Assembly (NCBI GenBank): GCA_038734945.1
Contig: JAVYOA010000009.1
Span: 186,001 to 250,000 of the forward strand
Source: Fervidicoccaceae archaeon
Lineage (GTDB): Archaea; Thermoproteota; Thermoprotei_A; Sulfolobales; Fervidicoccaceae
Direction: 5' to 3'
Length of the DNA: 64,000 bases
Made by a program: the position numbers and the translations under genes. Positions 26,341 through 35,175 of this stretch are shown here, piece by piece. Below the pieces are notes generated by a model that worked only from the letters and a program-made list of their open reading frames with translations, was not told where the DNA came from and did not search any database. The stretch's first letter is position 1; every line of letters begins with the position of its first letter.

Positions 26341-28088
26341 TTGATCCTTTCACATTGGAAATTCTGAAGAGGAATCTAGTAGTATCAGCTGAGGAAATGT
26401 TCTATGCTTTTGGCAGAACTGCAATGAGTCCCGTAATATACGAAGTCCTGGACTATGCTGTTGGAATAGCAGATAGCAAGGGAGAACTTGTGGCCCAAGC
26501 TCCAGGAGTCCCAGGCTTTTCCGGTGTTCTGGATTTCGTAGCAGCTGAAGTGCTAAGAAAATTTGGAAGAGACTTGAAAGAAGGAGACGTCATAGCGAGC
26601 AATGTTCCCTACGAATCAGGAACCCACCTGAACGATGTGGCCTTAACTCTGCCAGTATTTCATAAAGATGAGCTCATAGCGCTAGTCATCAACAAAGGTC
26701 ACTGGAGCGAGGTCGGCGGAATGCACTTCGGTAGTTGGACAAGCGACAGCACAGAGATCTTCCAGGAAGGGCTTCTACTTCCCTCAATAAAGATCTACTC
26801 AGAGGGAAAACCAAACAGAGATGTTCTCGATCTGATATTTGCTAACAATAGATTGCCTAGACTCACGAGAGGAGATATGGAAGCTCAGATCGCTAGCATG
26901 AGAGTAGCAGCAAGAAGAATAAAAGGACTAATTGAAAAGTACGGAATAGATTCTGTCAGGCTGGCAATGAGAAAGATCCTGGATGATGGGGAGAGAGCTG
27001 CTAAGCTAAAGCTAAGGGAGCTCCCAAAGGGCACCTTCGAAGCCGAAGATTACATAGACGACGATGGGTTTGGAAATAGCGAAGTTTATGTTAAAGTAAG
27101 AGTTACAATAGATGAGGAAAAATTTGTAGCTGACTTCACAGGCAGCAGCCAGCAGGTCAAGGGGTCAATAAACAGTCCATATCCAGCAACAGTATCAGCA
27201 GTGAGAGAGACCTACATGGCTGTAACTGATCCTCATGCTGAGCCTAACGGGGGATTCTTCAGGCCAATAAGAGTAATAGCACCAAAGGGCAGCATCTTCA
27301 ATCCAGTTTTTCCTGCTCCAACATCTACCTATTGGGAAAGCATGGCCTATGCCACCGATCTTGTCTGGAAGGCTCTTGCCCCACACATACCTCAGAAGCT
27401 CTCAGCAGGACACTTCCTCTCAATCTTAGCTACGATACTAGGAGGAATTGATGATAGAACAGGGGAACCATTCGCTATTGTAGAGCCTCAGCCGGGAGGA
27501 TGGGGAGCATGGGATGGAGGGGATGGAGAAAGTGGACTAGTTGCATGTGGTGACGGAGAAACCTACATTGCTAGCAACGAAGTTTATGAGAGAAGGCATC
27601 CGATAAGAGTGGAGAGATTCGAGCTCAATGTTTCCGATGGAACAGGTCATGGAAAGTATAGAGGAGGTTTTGGAGTAATAAAGGACTACAGAGTTCTATC
27701 GAGCAAAGCATATTTAACTCTCTCCATTGGTAGGAGCAAGTTCCCACCATGGGGTGTAAATGGTGGGATGCAGGGCACTCCAAACTATGCTGTGATTATT
27801 GGGAAGGACGGCAGTGAGAGAAAAGTCAGGAGGATTGCTAATCATGAGATGCAGAAAGGAGAGCTTGTAAGTTTGAGAAGTGGGGGAGGAGGTGGATGGG
27901 GAGATCCTCTTGAGAGGGATCCAAGGTTAGTAGCTATGGATGTTAAGAATGAGTACATAACCTTAGAAACTGCGAGGGAAGTCTACGGTGTAGTGCTCAA
28001 TCCAACAACCCTTGAGGTGGATTTTGAACTAACTGATAGACTCAGACAACAGAAGAGAAGGCTAAAGGAAATGGGGGTGGAGAAGTGA
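26337..28088 (+). CDS. hyuB: Hydantoinase/oxoprolinase subunit B (HyuB)
   Basis: This is the partner subunit of HyuA, with ~583 residues. Family marks are MIDPFTLEILKRNLVVSAEEM at the start, VPYESGTHLNDV, HWSEVGGMHFGSW, GHGKYRGGFGVI and the Gly-rich C-terminal SGGGGGWGDPLERDP. ATG 26337 overlaps the hyuA stop, with GAGGTGG upstream; the GTG three codons earlier lies inside that site. It is followed by the ABC permease through a GTGA overlap, so hydrolase and importer are one transcription unit, which argues that the importer supplies the HyuAB substrate. Confidence 0.9.
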   Translation: MIDPFTLEILKRNLVVSAEEMFYAFGRTAMSPVIYEVLDYAVGIADSKGELVAQAPGVPGFSGVLDFVAAEVLRKFGRDLKEGDVIASNVPYESGTHLNDVALTLPVFHKDELIALVINKGHWSEVGGMHFGSWTSDSTEIFQEGLLLPSIKIYSEGKPNRDVLDLIFANNRLPRLTRGDMEAQIASMRVAARRIKGLIEKYGIDSVRLAMRKILDDGERAAKLKLRELPKGTFEAEDYIDDDGFGNSEVYVKVRVTIDEEKFVADFTGSSQQVKGSINSPYPATVSAVRETYMAVTDPHAEPNGGFFRPIRVIAPKGSIFNPVFPAPTSTYWESMAYATDLVWKALAPHIPQKLSAGHFLSILATILGGIDDRTGEPFAIVEPQPGGWGAWDGGDGESGLVACGDGETYIASNEVYERRHPIRVERFELNVSDGTGHGKYRGGFGVIKDYRVLSSKAYLTLSIGRSKFPPWGVNGGMQGTPNYAVIIGKDGSERKVRRIANHEMQKGELVSLRSGGGGGWGDPLERDPRLVAMDVKNEYITLETAREVYGVVLNPTTLEVDFELTDRLRQQKRRLKEMGVEK

Positions 28089-29110
28089 GCTGGGTAAAGT
28101 ATTTACTCAAGAGAGCACTCAGCTTAGCGTTCGTTCTTCTAGGACTTTCCATTCTGATCTTCGTCATATCAAGAGTTTTACCAGGGGATCCCGCTAGGCT
28201 AGCGCTTGGACCGAGGGCTAGCGAGGAGGCAGTAGAAGCTCTTAGGAAGCAGCTTCATCTCGATCAACCATATCTAGTTCAGTACTTCTATTGGTTGAAG
28301 GACGCTCTGAGTGGAAGCTTGGGACAGTCCCTCTATACATTTAGAGATGTATCTCAGGATATAAGGGAATTTTATCCAGCCACACTTGAATTGGTACTCT
28401 ATGCTGCCATATTCAATGCAATAGGAGCTATAACATTGGGAGTCCTAGCTGGCAGGCACGCTGGAAAGCTTCTTGACCATATAACTAGAATATTTTCTTA
28501 TGTAAGTGTTGCCGTTCCCAGCTTTATCTTCGCCATATTATTCCAGCTCATATTTTCCTATTATCTGAACATTTTCCCAGCCTACGGCAGGCTGTCAAAC
28601 AACATTGCTCCTCCTCATACGATTACAGGTCTCATCACAATAGACTCTCTTTTGACTGGAAACTTTCCAGCATTCATAGATGCTTTGAAGCACTTGCTCC
28701 TTCCAAGCATTTCGCTGGCCCTTGGGATGATGGGACAGGAGGCCAGAATAACGAGATCAAGCATTGTAGATAATTCCACTAAGGACTTCATAATCAACAT
28801 GGAGAGCCACGGCGTGTCGGAGAGGAAGATAATGTTCAAATATCTTTTGAAACCAAGCATCATTCCCACAGTTTCAGTCATGGGTCTTGATGTAGCTGGG
28901 ACAATAGCAAATGCTTTCCTGGTGGAGACAATTTTCAATTGGCCAGGATTTTCAAGGTATGGAGTCAACGTTATGCTGAGAAAGGACTTGAACGGCATCG
29001 TTGGTGTGGTAATGGTAGTCGGCATAACTTTCGCAGTGATAAACCTCCTCGTCGATCTCTTCGTGGCTTACTTAGATCCCAGAATAAGATATTCCGAGGA
29101 AGGGAGGTAG
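28085..29110 (+). CDS. dppB: Dpp-type ABC transporter permease (DppB)
   Basis: This is an inner-membrane permease of 341 residues. The first helix is followed by the typical PGDPARLALGPRASEEAVEAL periplasmic segment and DQPYLVQYFYWLKDALSGSLG. The C-terminal BPD_transp_1 domain has about five helices and the EAA loop AYLV-ETIFNWPGFSRYG. GTG 28085 overlaps the hyuB stop. It would pair with the next permease and the two ATPases, with the divergently encoded binding protein as receptor. The ligand could be di/oligopeptides, cyclic peptides or lactams. Confidence 0.92.
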   Translation: MSWVKYLLKRALSLAFVLLGLSILIFVISRVLPGDPARLALGPRASEEAVEALRKQLHLDQPYLVQYFYWLKDALSGSLGQSLYTFRDVSQDIREFYPATLELVLYAAIFNAIGAITLGVLAGRHAGKLLDHITRIFSYVSVAVPSFIFAILFQLIFSYYLNIFPAYGRLSNNIAPPHTITGLITIDSLLTGNFPAFIDALKHLLLPSISLALGMMGQEARITRSSIVDNSTKDFIINMESHGVSERKIMFKYLLKPSIIPTVSVMGLDVAGTIANAFLVETIFNWPGFSRYGVNVMLRKDLNGIVGVVMVVGITFAVINLLVDLFVAYLDPRIRYSEEGR

Positions 29111-29118
29111 CTCTGGAG

Positions 29119-30000
29119 ATGTTGAGCATTATAACGAAGAGAGCAAGCATGGAAAGAAAAGAGGTTCTGAGAAGGAGATGGTATAAATTCAGAAGCAATC
29201 CTCTCTCTCTTCTCGGCCTCTTCATTGTATCAACCGTAATCTTTGGGGCTATATTCGCTCCATACATTATCCCATATCCAGAGAGCGTTGGTCTCTACAT
29301 GAATTTTTCACAGGCATTTCAGCCTCCAAGCCTGAAGCATCCATTTGGAACTGATGACTATGGAAGGGATGTTTTCAGTAGAACAATATATGGCTTCCGC
29401 TACAGCCTTCTTCTTGCTGCTGTTGTTCTAAGCATAGTCGTTGTTCCCGGAACTTTGCTTGGGATGATTGCTGGATATTTCAGAGATACAAAGATTGAGC
29501 TGGCAATTATGAGAATAACAGACATATTTCTCGGAGTACCCCCATTGATATTAGCATTGGCAATAGCTAGTGTTCTCTCTCCAAATTTAGTGAACTCAAT
29601 GTTAGCAATTACTCTCATGTGGTGGCCATGGTACACAAGACTAGCATACAGCTCAACTAGTGCAGTTATAAACGAACCATTTGTGAAAGCAGCACAATTG
29701 ATAGGAGCAGGTCTAAAGCACATACTGTTCAGAGAGATAGCTCCGAACATAATGGGAAGCATACTAACCAAAGTCACTCTGGATGTTGGATGGGTAATTC
29801 TGATTGGAGCCAGCTTGAGTTTCCTTGGTCTTGGAGCTCAGCCCCCAACACCAGATTTGGGAACAATGGTTGCAGAGGGAGCAAAGTATCTTCCATATTA
29901 CTGGTGGATCTCTCTATTCCCAGCAGGTGCTATAGTCTACATAATCCTGGGTTTCAATCTGCTAGGAGACGGTCTGAAGGATGCATTTTTCAGCGAGTGA
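29119..30000 (+). CDS. dppC: Dpp-type ABC transporter permease (DppC)
   Basis: This is the second permease, with 293 residues. An N-terminal OppC_N helix (FRSNPLSLLGLFIVS) is followed by HPFGTDDYGRDVFSRTIYG, the family hallmark, and then the BPD_transp_1 helices ending in SFLGLGAQPPTPDLGTMVAEG. The frame is open further upstream inside dppB, but the conserved protein begins at ATG 29119, with GGGAGGT at 29102-29108. It is followed 12 bp later by the first ATPase gene. Confidence 0.92.
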   Translation: MLSIITKRASMERKEVLRRRWYKFRSNPLSLLGLFIVSTVIFGAIFAPYIIPYPESVGLYMNFSQAFQPPSLKHPFGTDDYGRDVFSRTIYGFRYSLLLAAVVLSIVVVPGTLLGMIAGYFRDTKIELAIMRITDIFLGVPPLILALAIASVLSPNLVNSMLAITLMWWPWYTRLAYSSTSAVINEPFVKAAQLIGAGLKHILFREIAPNIMGSILTKVTLDVGWVILIGASLSFLGLGAQPPTPDLGTMVAEGAKYLPYYWWISLFPAGAIVYIILGFNLLGDGLKDAFFSE

Positions 30001-30012
30001 GGTTGTTGGAAA

Positions 30013-31002
30013 ATGGGAGAAACCCTTCTGGAGATCAAGGGGCTTCACGTCTCATACACAGTGTATGGTCGCAGATATCATGTTCTGAACGGGATAGGAC
30101 TCAGAGTTGAAAGGGGAGAAAAAGTTGGAATAATTGGAGAAAGCGGATGTGGAAAAACAACAACATTGAAGTCCATATTGAGAATTCTTCCCCAAAATGC
30201 TGTAATTGAAGGTGGAGACATTCTCTTCAATTCAAGGAGCATCTTGAAGATGAGTAGAGATGAACTGAGGAAAATCAGGAGAACAAGAATCTCAATGATA
30301 TTTCAGGATCCTACAGCTGCTCTCAACCCAGTTTTCAGGATAGGGGAGCAGCTTTCCGATATAATAAGAGCAAAGTATGAAGAAGAGGGGAGGCGGATAA
30401 ACAAGAAGGAGCTACAGCAAGAATCAGAGGAACTCATTAGGCAGGTTATGCTCCCAGAGCCAGAGAGAATACTTCGCAGCTATCCTTTTCAGCTCAGCGG
30501 AGGAATGAGGCAGAGGGTTATGATAGCAATGGCACTTGCTTCAGGAAAAGATCTTCTTCTGGCAGATGAGCCAACAACCAATCTAGATGTCACAATTCAG
30601 GACCAGATTCTCAAGCTAATTCACAAGATTGTAACTGAAAAAAAGCTCTCAATTGTTCTAGTCTCTCATGCTCTCGGAGCAGTGAGAAGAATGGTGGACA
30701 GAGTATATGTTATGTATGCGGGGACTATTGTTGAGGAGGGAAAAACTGAGAAGGTCTTTGGAAATCCTCAGCATCCTTACACTAGAATGCTGCTGGCTAG
30801 CGCTCCAAAGCTGAGTGGAGGAGGGATTTCAGAGGGAATTCCTGGAAGAGTTCCTGACTATGCCTCTCCTCCTTTTGGCTGCAGGTTCAATCCCAGGTGT
30901 CCCCATGTTATGCCTGCCTGTAGATATAAGCCTCCCAGAATGGTGGAAGTTGAAAATGATCACAGAGTAGCGTGCTATTTATATGATTTGGAGATGAAAT
31001 AG
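30013..31002 (+). CDS. dppD: Dpp/Opp-type ABC transporter ATPase (DppD)
   Basis: This is an ATPase of 329 residues with Walker A GESGCGKTT (~43-51), Q-loop MIFQDPTAALNP, signature LSGGMRQRV, Walker B LLLADEPTTNLD and switch His in VSHALG. The C-terminal oligo_HPY extension carries Cys residues in CRFNPRCP and later CRYKPP and ACY, the pattern seen in Opp/Dpp ATPases with a metal or Fe-S site. It acts at the cytoplasmic face with DppF and the two permeases. Confidence 0.93.
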   Translation: MGETLLEIKGLHVSYTVYGRRYHVLNGIGLRVERGEKVGIIGESGCGKTTTLKSILRILPQNAVIEGGDILFNSRSILKMSRDELRKIRRTRISMIFQDPTAALNPVFRIGEQLSDIIRAKYEEEGRRINKKELQQESEELIRQVMLPEPERILRSYPFQLSGGMRQRVMIAMALASGKDLLLADEPTTNLDVTIQDQILKLIHKIVTEKKLSIVLVSHALGAVRRMVDRVYVMYAGTIVEEGKTEKVFGNPQHPYTRMLLASAPKLSGGGISEGIPGRVPDYASPPFGCRFNPRCPHVMPACRYKPPRMVEVENDHRVACYLYDLEMK

Positions 31003-31003
31003 C

Positions 31004-32008
31004 ATGAGCGAAATTCTCAGCGTTATATCTCTTACAAAGCACTTCAAGACCCCAAAAGGTATAGTTCATGCTGTAGATGACATCACTTTCTCGGTGAAGG
31101 AGGGAAGGACACTTGGATTGGTGGGAGAAAGTGGTAGCGGAAAAAGCACTACTGGACATGTTATAGCGGGCATATACCCCCCAACAAGAGGAAAAGTGAT
31201 TTTCAATGGAGTTGATATAAGCACTGATGCAAGAAGGAGGCCTCTTTTCATTAAGAAGCAAATAGGAATGGTATTTCAGGATCCCAGTACAAGTCTTAAT
31301 CCAAAGCAAACTATTGAGGAAATTCTATCGCTTCCCCTGAAAGTTCACATGAAGATAACAAGATATGAGGAATTGAGAAAGGCAACAAAGGAACTACTGG
31401 AGAAAGTTCAGCTCCCATCAGATTATGTGAGCAGATATCCAAGAGATCTTGGAGGGGGAGAGAGACAGCTAGTAGCTATAGCGAGAGCCCTCGCTAGTGA
31501 GCCAAGGCTGATAATTCTCGATGAACCTACCAGTGCTCTGGATGTTAGCGTGCAGGCAAAAATAATCACAACTCTCATGAAGCTCCAGAAGGAAATGGGG
31601 CTGACATATATATTCATAACTCATGATTTAAGCCTGATGAGAAACGTAGCTGATGAGGTTGCTATAATGTACCTAGGGAAAATATACGAGCTTTCAGAAA
31701 CAAGAGAGTTCTTCGAGAGGCCTCTGCATCCATATACAATGATGCTGATTTCCTCAATTCCAACTCTGTCTGAGGAGGAGGAGAAACTCAAGCCACCAGG
31801 GATTGAATCGAAAGGAGAGATACCAAGTGCTGTTGATCCACCGAAGGGATGCCGGTTCAACACAAGATGTCCATTTGCTAGTGAAAAATGCAGAGAAATT
31901 GAACCTGAATTCGAAGCAGTTAATGGAAGCAGAAAAGTTGCTTGTCACTATTGGAGGGAAATAGCTGGGAAACTGAGAAATCATGGAGGAGGACATAGGA
32001 GCGGTTAA
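31004..32008 (+). CDS. dppF: Dpp/Opp-type ABC transporter ATPase (DppF)
   Basis: This is the second ATPase, with 334 residues. It has Walker A GESGSGKST, Q-loop MVFQDPSTSLNP, Walker B LIILDEPTSALDVS and a switch His in FITHDLSL. The signature reads LGGGERQLV instead of LSGGxxQR, with Ser replaced by Gly, a tolerated change in some DppF proteins. The C-terminal extension has CRFNTRCPFASEKC. The gene begins 1 bp after dppD and overlaps the convergent dtdA by 4 bp at its end. Confidence 0.93.
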   Translation: MSEILSVISLTKHFKTPKGIVHAVDDITFSVKEGRTLGLVGESGSGKSTTGHVIAGIYPPTRGKVIFNGVDISTDARRRPLFIKKQIGMVFQDPSTSLNPKQTIEEILSLPLKVHMKITRYEELRKATKELLEKVQLPSDYVSRYPRDLGGGERQLVAIARALASEPRLIILDEPTSALDVSVQAKIITTLMKLQKEMGLTYIFITHDLSLMRNVADEVAIMYLGKIYELSETREFFERPLHPYTMMLISSIPTLSEEEEKLKPPGIESKGEIPSAVDPPKGCRFNTRCPFASEKCREIEPEFEAVNGSRKVACHYWREIAGKLRNHGGGHRSG

Positions 32009-32790
32009 AAGTAGTTTACCCTAACTTTTCTCAGCATTGCAGCTTTCTCTATCTGTTCTCTGAATATCCTGTTTCCAGCCTTCTTCTCCACATATGCGCT
32101 CTCTATTCCCTCATAGTTTTTGTCGAACATTTCTGAAAGGACCTTCTCGCTCAACCCCTCCCTAATCGCATGCTTAGGCGCTATATGGCCAAAACATACC
32201 CCCCTTGTCAAAGTGAGCTCAGTATGCCTTTCACTGTAGTGGCCACCCCCAAATCCAATTGCCTTCTCACATTCAGGCAGGCTATTCTCTGTGAGCAGCT
32301 CGTGAGCCTCATAGACTGTTTCGGCTACAAGAAAATGGAGATCTTCCCTTTTCCACATACTTTCATCGCTTCCAATCTCAATGAATGTTATTGGTTTGTT
32401 TAGGTTGCTTGGACCATGATGCGTAGCTTCATATGTAACTCTCAGCTCTCCCAGCAGTCCAGCCTTCTCAGCCCTCCTTCTCAACCCCTTCAGAAGAAAG
32501 CCATTGAGTCTGGGGAAGCTCATTGAGAGCTCTTCCCCCCTTCCTCCAAGAATTGCAGTCTTCAGGAGATTTCCTGTAGAGTGTACAGTCAGACATGGAA
32601 TCTTCGACTCACTTCTGTGTCTCGATAGAATGAGGAAAGAATCAAATTCCTTGAAATTCTCCAGAAAGCTGAACTCAACAACGCTTTCCGCAAACCCTCT
32701 AACAGCTTCATCACCTACCATTCCCTTCAAGCTCTTGGCAATTCCAACTCCAGCTATGTCCTGCTCGCTATATGCATAAAGGATCCTCAT
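32005..32790 (-). CDS. dtdA: D-aminoacyl-tRNA deacylase, archaeal DTD2 type
   Basis: This enzyme of ~261 residues removes D-amino acids (and related adducts) from tRNA. The archaeal/plant DTD2 (GEK1) marks are present: VTYEATHHGPSNL in the middle and AIGFGGGHYSERHTE further on, both with the zinc-binding His residues. ATG 32790 is preferred; the GTG three codons upstream is part of the AGGTG Shine-Dalgarno. The gene stands alone, convergent with the ABC transporter operon. Confidence 0.92.
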   Translation of the reverse strand: MRILYAYSEQDIAGVGIAKSLKGMVGDEAVRGFAESVVEFSFLENFKEFDSFLILSRHRSESKIPCLTVHSTGNLLKTAILGGRGEELSMSFPRLNGFLLKGLRRRAEKAGLLGELRVTYEATHHGPSNLNKPITFIEIGSDESMWKREDLHFLVAETVYEAHELLTENSLPECEKAIGFGGGHYSERHTELTLTRGVCFGHIAPKHAIREGLSEKVLSEMFDKNYEGIESAYVEKKAGNRIFREQIEKAAMLRKVRVNYF

Positions 32791-32851
32791 CCCGAGCACC
32801 TAAGGAAAGCTTTTTTCCCCGAGCTTAAGAGCTTATCCATAAGGATCTAAA

Positions 32852-33766
32852 ATGATAGAGGGTTTTATAGGTAGATTGAAGAGCAGCTATTGGATTGCAA
32901 GAACTTACTATGATATATCTGGCAAGAGATTAGTTATCCCAAGATATCTTGAGAAGATGGGCTCTCTTACCGCTATTAAGGAAGCAGAGGAATCAATTTC
33001 TATCGCAGAGAAAATTCTTCCAACTGGACTGGAGCTTTCTGAGTGTTTTGGAAGGCTAGTCCCCCTGCTATTTCCCTCTTCATTCGATGAAATCCTGGAT
33101 CCTAGATCAGGACCGAAAATAAAAAGCGACAAGGTTGCTATGAGAGCCCTTGAGCTCATGAAAAGGCTGAGGGATTTAAGCGGAAGTGAGGATATTGGTG
33201 TTACTGGAGGCCTATTGGTGGGAAAAAGGACAGAAGATATAGATATCGTAGTCTATGGAAGAAGAACCTGCGAGCAAATATACGGCATCTTGGAAAGAGA
33301 AAATTTACTGGAAAAATATTCTGAGAGAGAAGCTTTTGAGCTCCTTATTAAGAGAGGACAAAAGCCAATAACAATGGAACTTATAGATAGAGAAGCTAGA
33401 AAGAGACTTCAGGGCAAGTACAGGGGAATTGATGTCTACATAAGGCTCATTCCAGCAATACCAGAGAAGCCCCTTGAATGCCAAAGAAAAGTGAGAAAGA
33501 TTGGGGAGGTTGAAAGAAAGGTAAAAATTCTTGATGCCAGAGCAAATTATCTATATCCATGCAAATATATTGCCGAGGAAATCTCAACTGGTGCTAGGAT
33601 ATCAATACAATCCGATAGAGGAAGATTCTGCGAGCTGTTCGAAGAGGATGAGATAGCACTAGTTAAAGGCGAGCTTGAAGTTGTCAGTGAGGAGAACAAG
33701 AATGAGCTCTCGATATATTTATGGAGGAAGGAGCACTTCATGATTCCATTTAGGAAGGTTGTTTGA
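32852..33766 (+). CDS. Archaeal predicted nucleotidyltransferase (COG1665-like)
   Basis: This 304-residue protein has a Pol-beta-type nucleotidyltransferase core: VTGGLLVGKRTEDIDIVVYG (~residues 118-137), the G-(x)n-DxD pattern that binds metal and NTP. A possible third carboxylate lies in GIDVYIRL. N-terminal and C-terminal regions are specific to the archaeal family and lack known motifs; the tail includes an OB-like stretch (EDEIALVKGELEVV). It heads a four-gene run with DUF447-like, CitG-like and winged-helix genes, overlapping or nearly touching one another. The transferred nucleotide and acceptor are unknown. Confidence 0.7.
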   Translation: MIEGFIGRLKSSYWIARTYYDISGKRLVIPRYLEKMGSLTAIKEAEESISIAEKILPTGLELSECFGRLVPLLFPSSFDEILDPRSGPKIKSDKVAMRALELMKRLRDLSGSEDIGVTGGLLVGKRTEDIDIVVYGRRTCEQIYGILERENLLEKYSEREAFELLIKRGQKPITMELIDREARKRLQGKYRGIDVYIRLIPAIPEKPLECQRKVRKIGEVERKVKILDARANYLYPCKYIAEEISTGARISIQSDRGRFCELFEEDEIALVKGELEVVSEENKNELSIYLWRKEHFMIPFRKVV

Positions 33767-33767
33767 A

Positions 33768-34388
33768 ATGAAGCAGCTATCTTCTCCAGGAAAATGGAGA
33801 AACGAACTGAAGGGATTCTATGTGGAATCTCTTGCTCTGCATAGGGCATTGGGAAACAGGCCTGCCTTTCTTGGAGTAAAAATCCTATCTGAGAAAGAAG
33901 GAGAAGCAAACGTCTATCCAGGAAGCAGAATTTATTCTTTGCTCCTTTCGAATTTCGGTTTAGTAGAGAAAGAAATTTTCCTCAACTTCACCAGCTCTCC
34001 AGGGCTTCTGCTAAATGCTTTTGAGGGCAGCAGAGTGAAGATCCATTGGGAAGAATATCCTCCAAGGATAGAAGGAGCATATATGATTGTCAGAGCTGTC
34101 GTAGAATCAGCTGCAATGGGGGATCCTGCTAAAATCATCTTGTCTCTAGAAGAAGAGTGGATAGATGAAAACAGCGTTTTTCCCCTCACGAGAGCTACTG
34201 GGTTAATGATTGAAGCTCTAATAGAAGCAAGCAGATTCGACATAGGAAGAAGAGAAGAGAGGATAAGAAATTTCCTTTTCTTCATCGATAGATTGAAGAG
34301 GGTTGCCGAAGATGAGACCTTGCTTTCAGCACTTGAGAAAATCGAAGGGAGAGCAAGAAAAAATGAAGAACATCGAGAGAAAGATTGA
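33768..34388 (+). CDS. DUF447-like conserved archaeal protein
   Basis: This soluble protein of ~206 residues has an N-terminal part (FYVESLALHR, AFLGVKIL, YPGSRIYSLLLSN, LNFTSSPGLLLNAF) that resembles the flavin-reductase-like beta barrel of DUF447. The C-terminal ~60 residues form a charged helix bundle (IEALIEASRFDIGRREERI). The assignment is by pattern only and is not certain. The ATG at 33768 follows the previous stop directly. DUF447 and CitG-like genes are neighbours in several archaea and in methylotrophs, where they have been linked to methanopterin-type cofactor synthesis. That link is only a lead here. Confidence 0.5.
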   Translation: MKQLSSPGKWRNELKGFYVESLALHRALGNRPAFLGVKILSEKEGEANVYPGSRIYSLLLSNFGLVEKEIFLNFTSSPGLLLNAFEGSRVKIHWEEYPPRIEGAYMIVRAVVESAAMGDPAKIILSLEEEWIDENSVFPLTRATGLMIEALIEASRFDIGRREERIRNFLFFIDRLKRVAEDETLLSALEKIEGRARKNEEHREKD

Positions 34389-35169
34389 GAGGGCAATTGC
34401 TCTAGCAGTCATGCTGGAACCTACAGGTTGGGGTGTAGCCTTGAACGTTTCGAGGAAAAGAGATCATGACGACAAGAAGCTCCAGGATTTCGTGGTTTTC
34501 GGATATGATCTGGGAAGCATGATTATGGAGAAGCTCTACTCCGAGGATGGCAGCGGAAAAGGGTTCACAGAAATTGTTGAAGAGCAGAGCAAAATGTTTG
34601 GTACAAACTTAGCTTTTGGAGAGATCTTTTTGCTCTACCTGAATTCCTATGGAGCTCTATTCAATAGCAGCCTGAGTCCGGATACAGCAGCAGAAGGTGG
34701 GACAAGCCTTCTATATACAATGGACCCTGAGAACTATATCAAGGCAATAAGAATCTCATCCCCAAGCTTTATTGGAAGATTCTCATCTTCTATTATTCCC
34801 TCTGTCCTACAGATGTTTGAAGCAAAGGAAAGAAGAATGAGATTGGTTGATATCTTGAGGCTCAATCCATTTGATCCTGTATCATTTGAGACATCGAGAG
34901 GATTTCCATATACGCGATCTCTCTCAGCTAGCTTAGTAAAAAAACTATCTTGTCGAATACCAAGTTCGTCTGCTCTGGATTCTCTATTTTCCAGCCTTTG
35001 CTGCATTTTCACAGATTACCTAACTTATAGGAGAAAGGGGATAGAAAGAGCCGAAATCGCCTCAAGAGATTGCTGCTATAGCAATTCGGCAAATGAGTCC
35101 CTCGGATCGATCTCAGATCTGGTTGCTTTAACTCTCTTTTACTATTTTCTAAAGTGCTCCGGAGGGTGA
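34363..35169 (+). CDS. CitG-like (triphosphoribosyl-dephospho-CoA synthase family) protein
   Basis: This helical protein of ~268 residues has an N-terminal ALAVMLEPTGWGVALNVSRKRDHDD, followed by KKLQDFVVFGYDLG and NLAFGEIFLL. These follow the CitG/MdcB order (Leu-Glu segment, then Asp/His pair, then an N-x-x-x-G-x-I-F motif). In bacteria CitG makes the 2'-(5''-triphosphoribosyl)-dephospho-CoA prosthetic group precursor. Archaeal homologues occur without citrate lyase and probably act on another nucleotide. The start ATG 34363 has GAAGGGAGAG upstream and overlaps the previous gene by 26 bp. Several Cys (SSLCCIF, RDCCYSN) near the C terminus are unusual. Confidence 0.65.
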   Translation: MKNIERKIERAIALAVMLEPTGWGVALNVSRKRDHDDKKLQDFVVFGYDLGSMIMEKLYSEDGSGKGFTEIVEEQSKMFGTNLAFGEIFLLYLNSYGALFNSSLSPDTAAEGGTSLLYTMDPENYIKAIRISSPSFIGRFSSSIIPSVLQMFEAKERRMRLVDILRLNPFDPVSFETSRGFPYTRSLSASLVKKLSCRIPSSSALDSLFSSLCCIFTDYLTYRRKGIERAEIASRDCCYSNSANESLGSISDLVALTLFYYFLKCSGG

Positions 35170-35175
35170 GAGAAC

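Noticed and set aside
28939-29118. Upstream extension of dppC inside dppB
   Set aside because: The extra 60 residues are a different frame of the dppB coding region, Arg-rich and not conserved; ATG 29119 has a good ribosome site.
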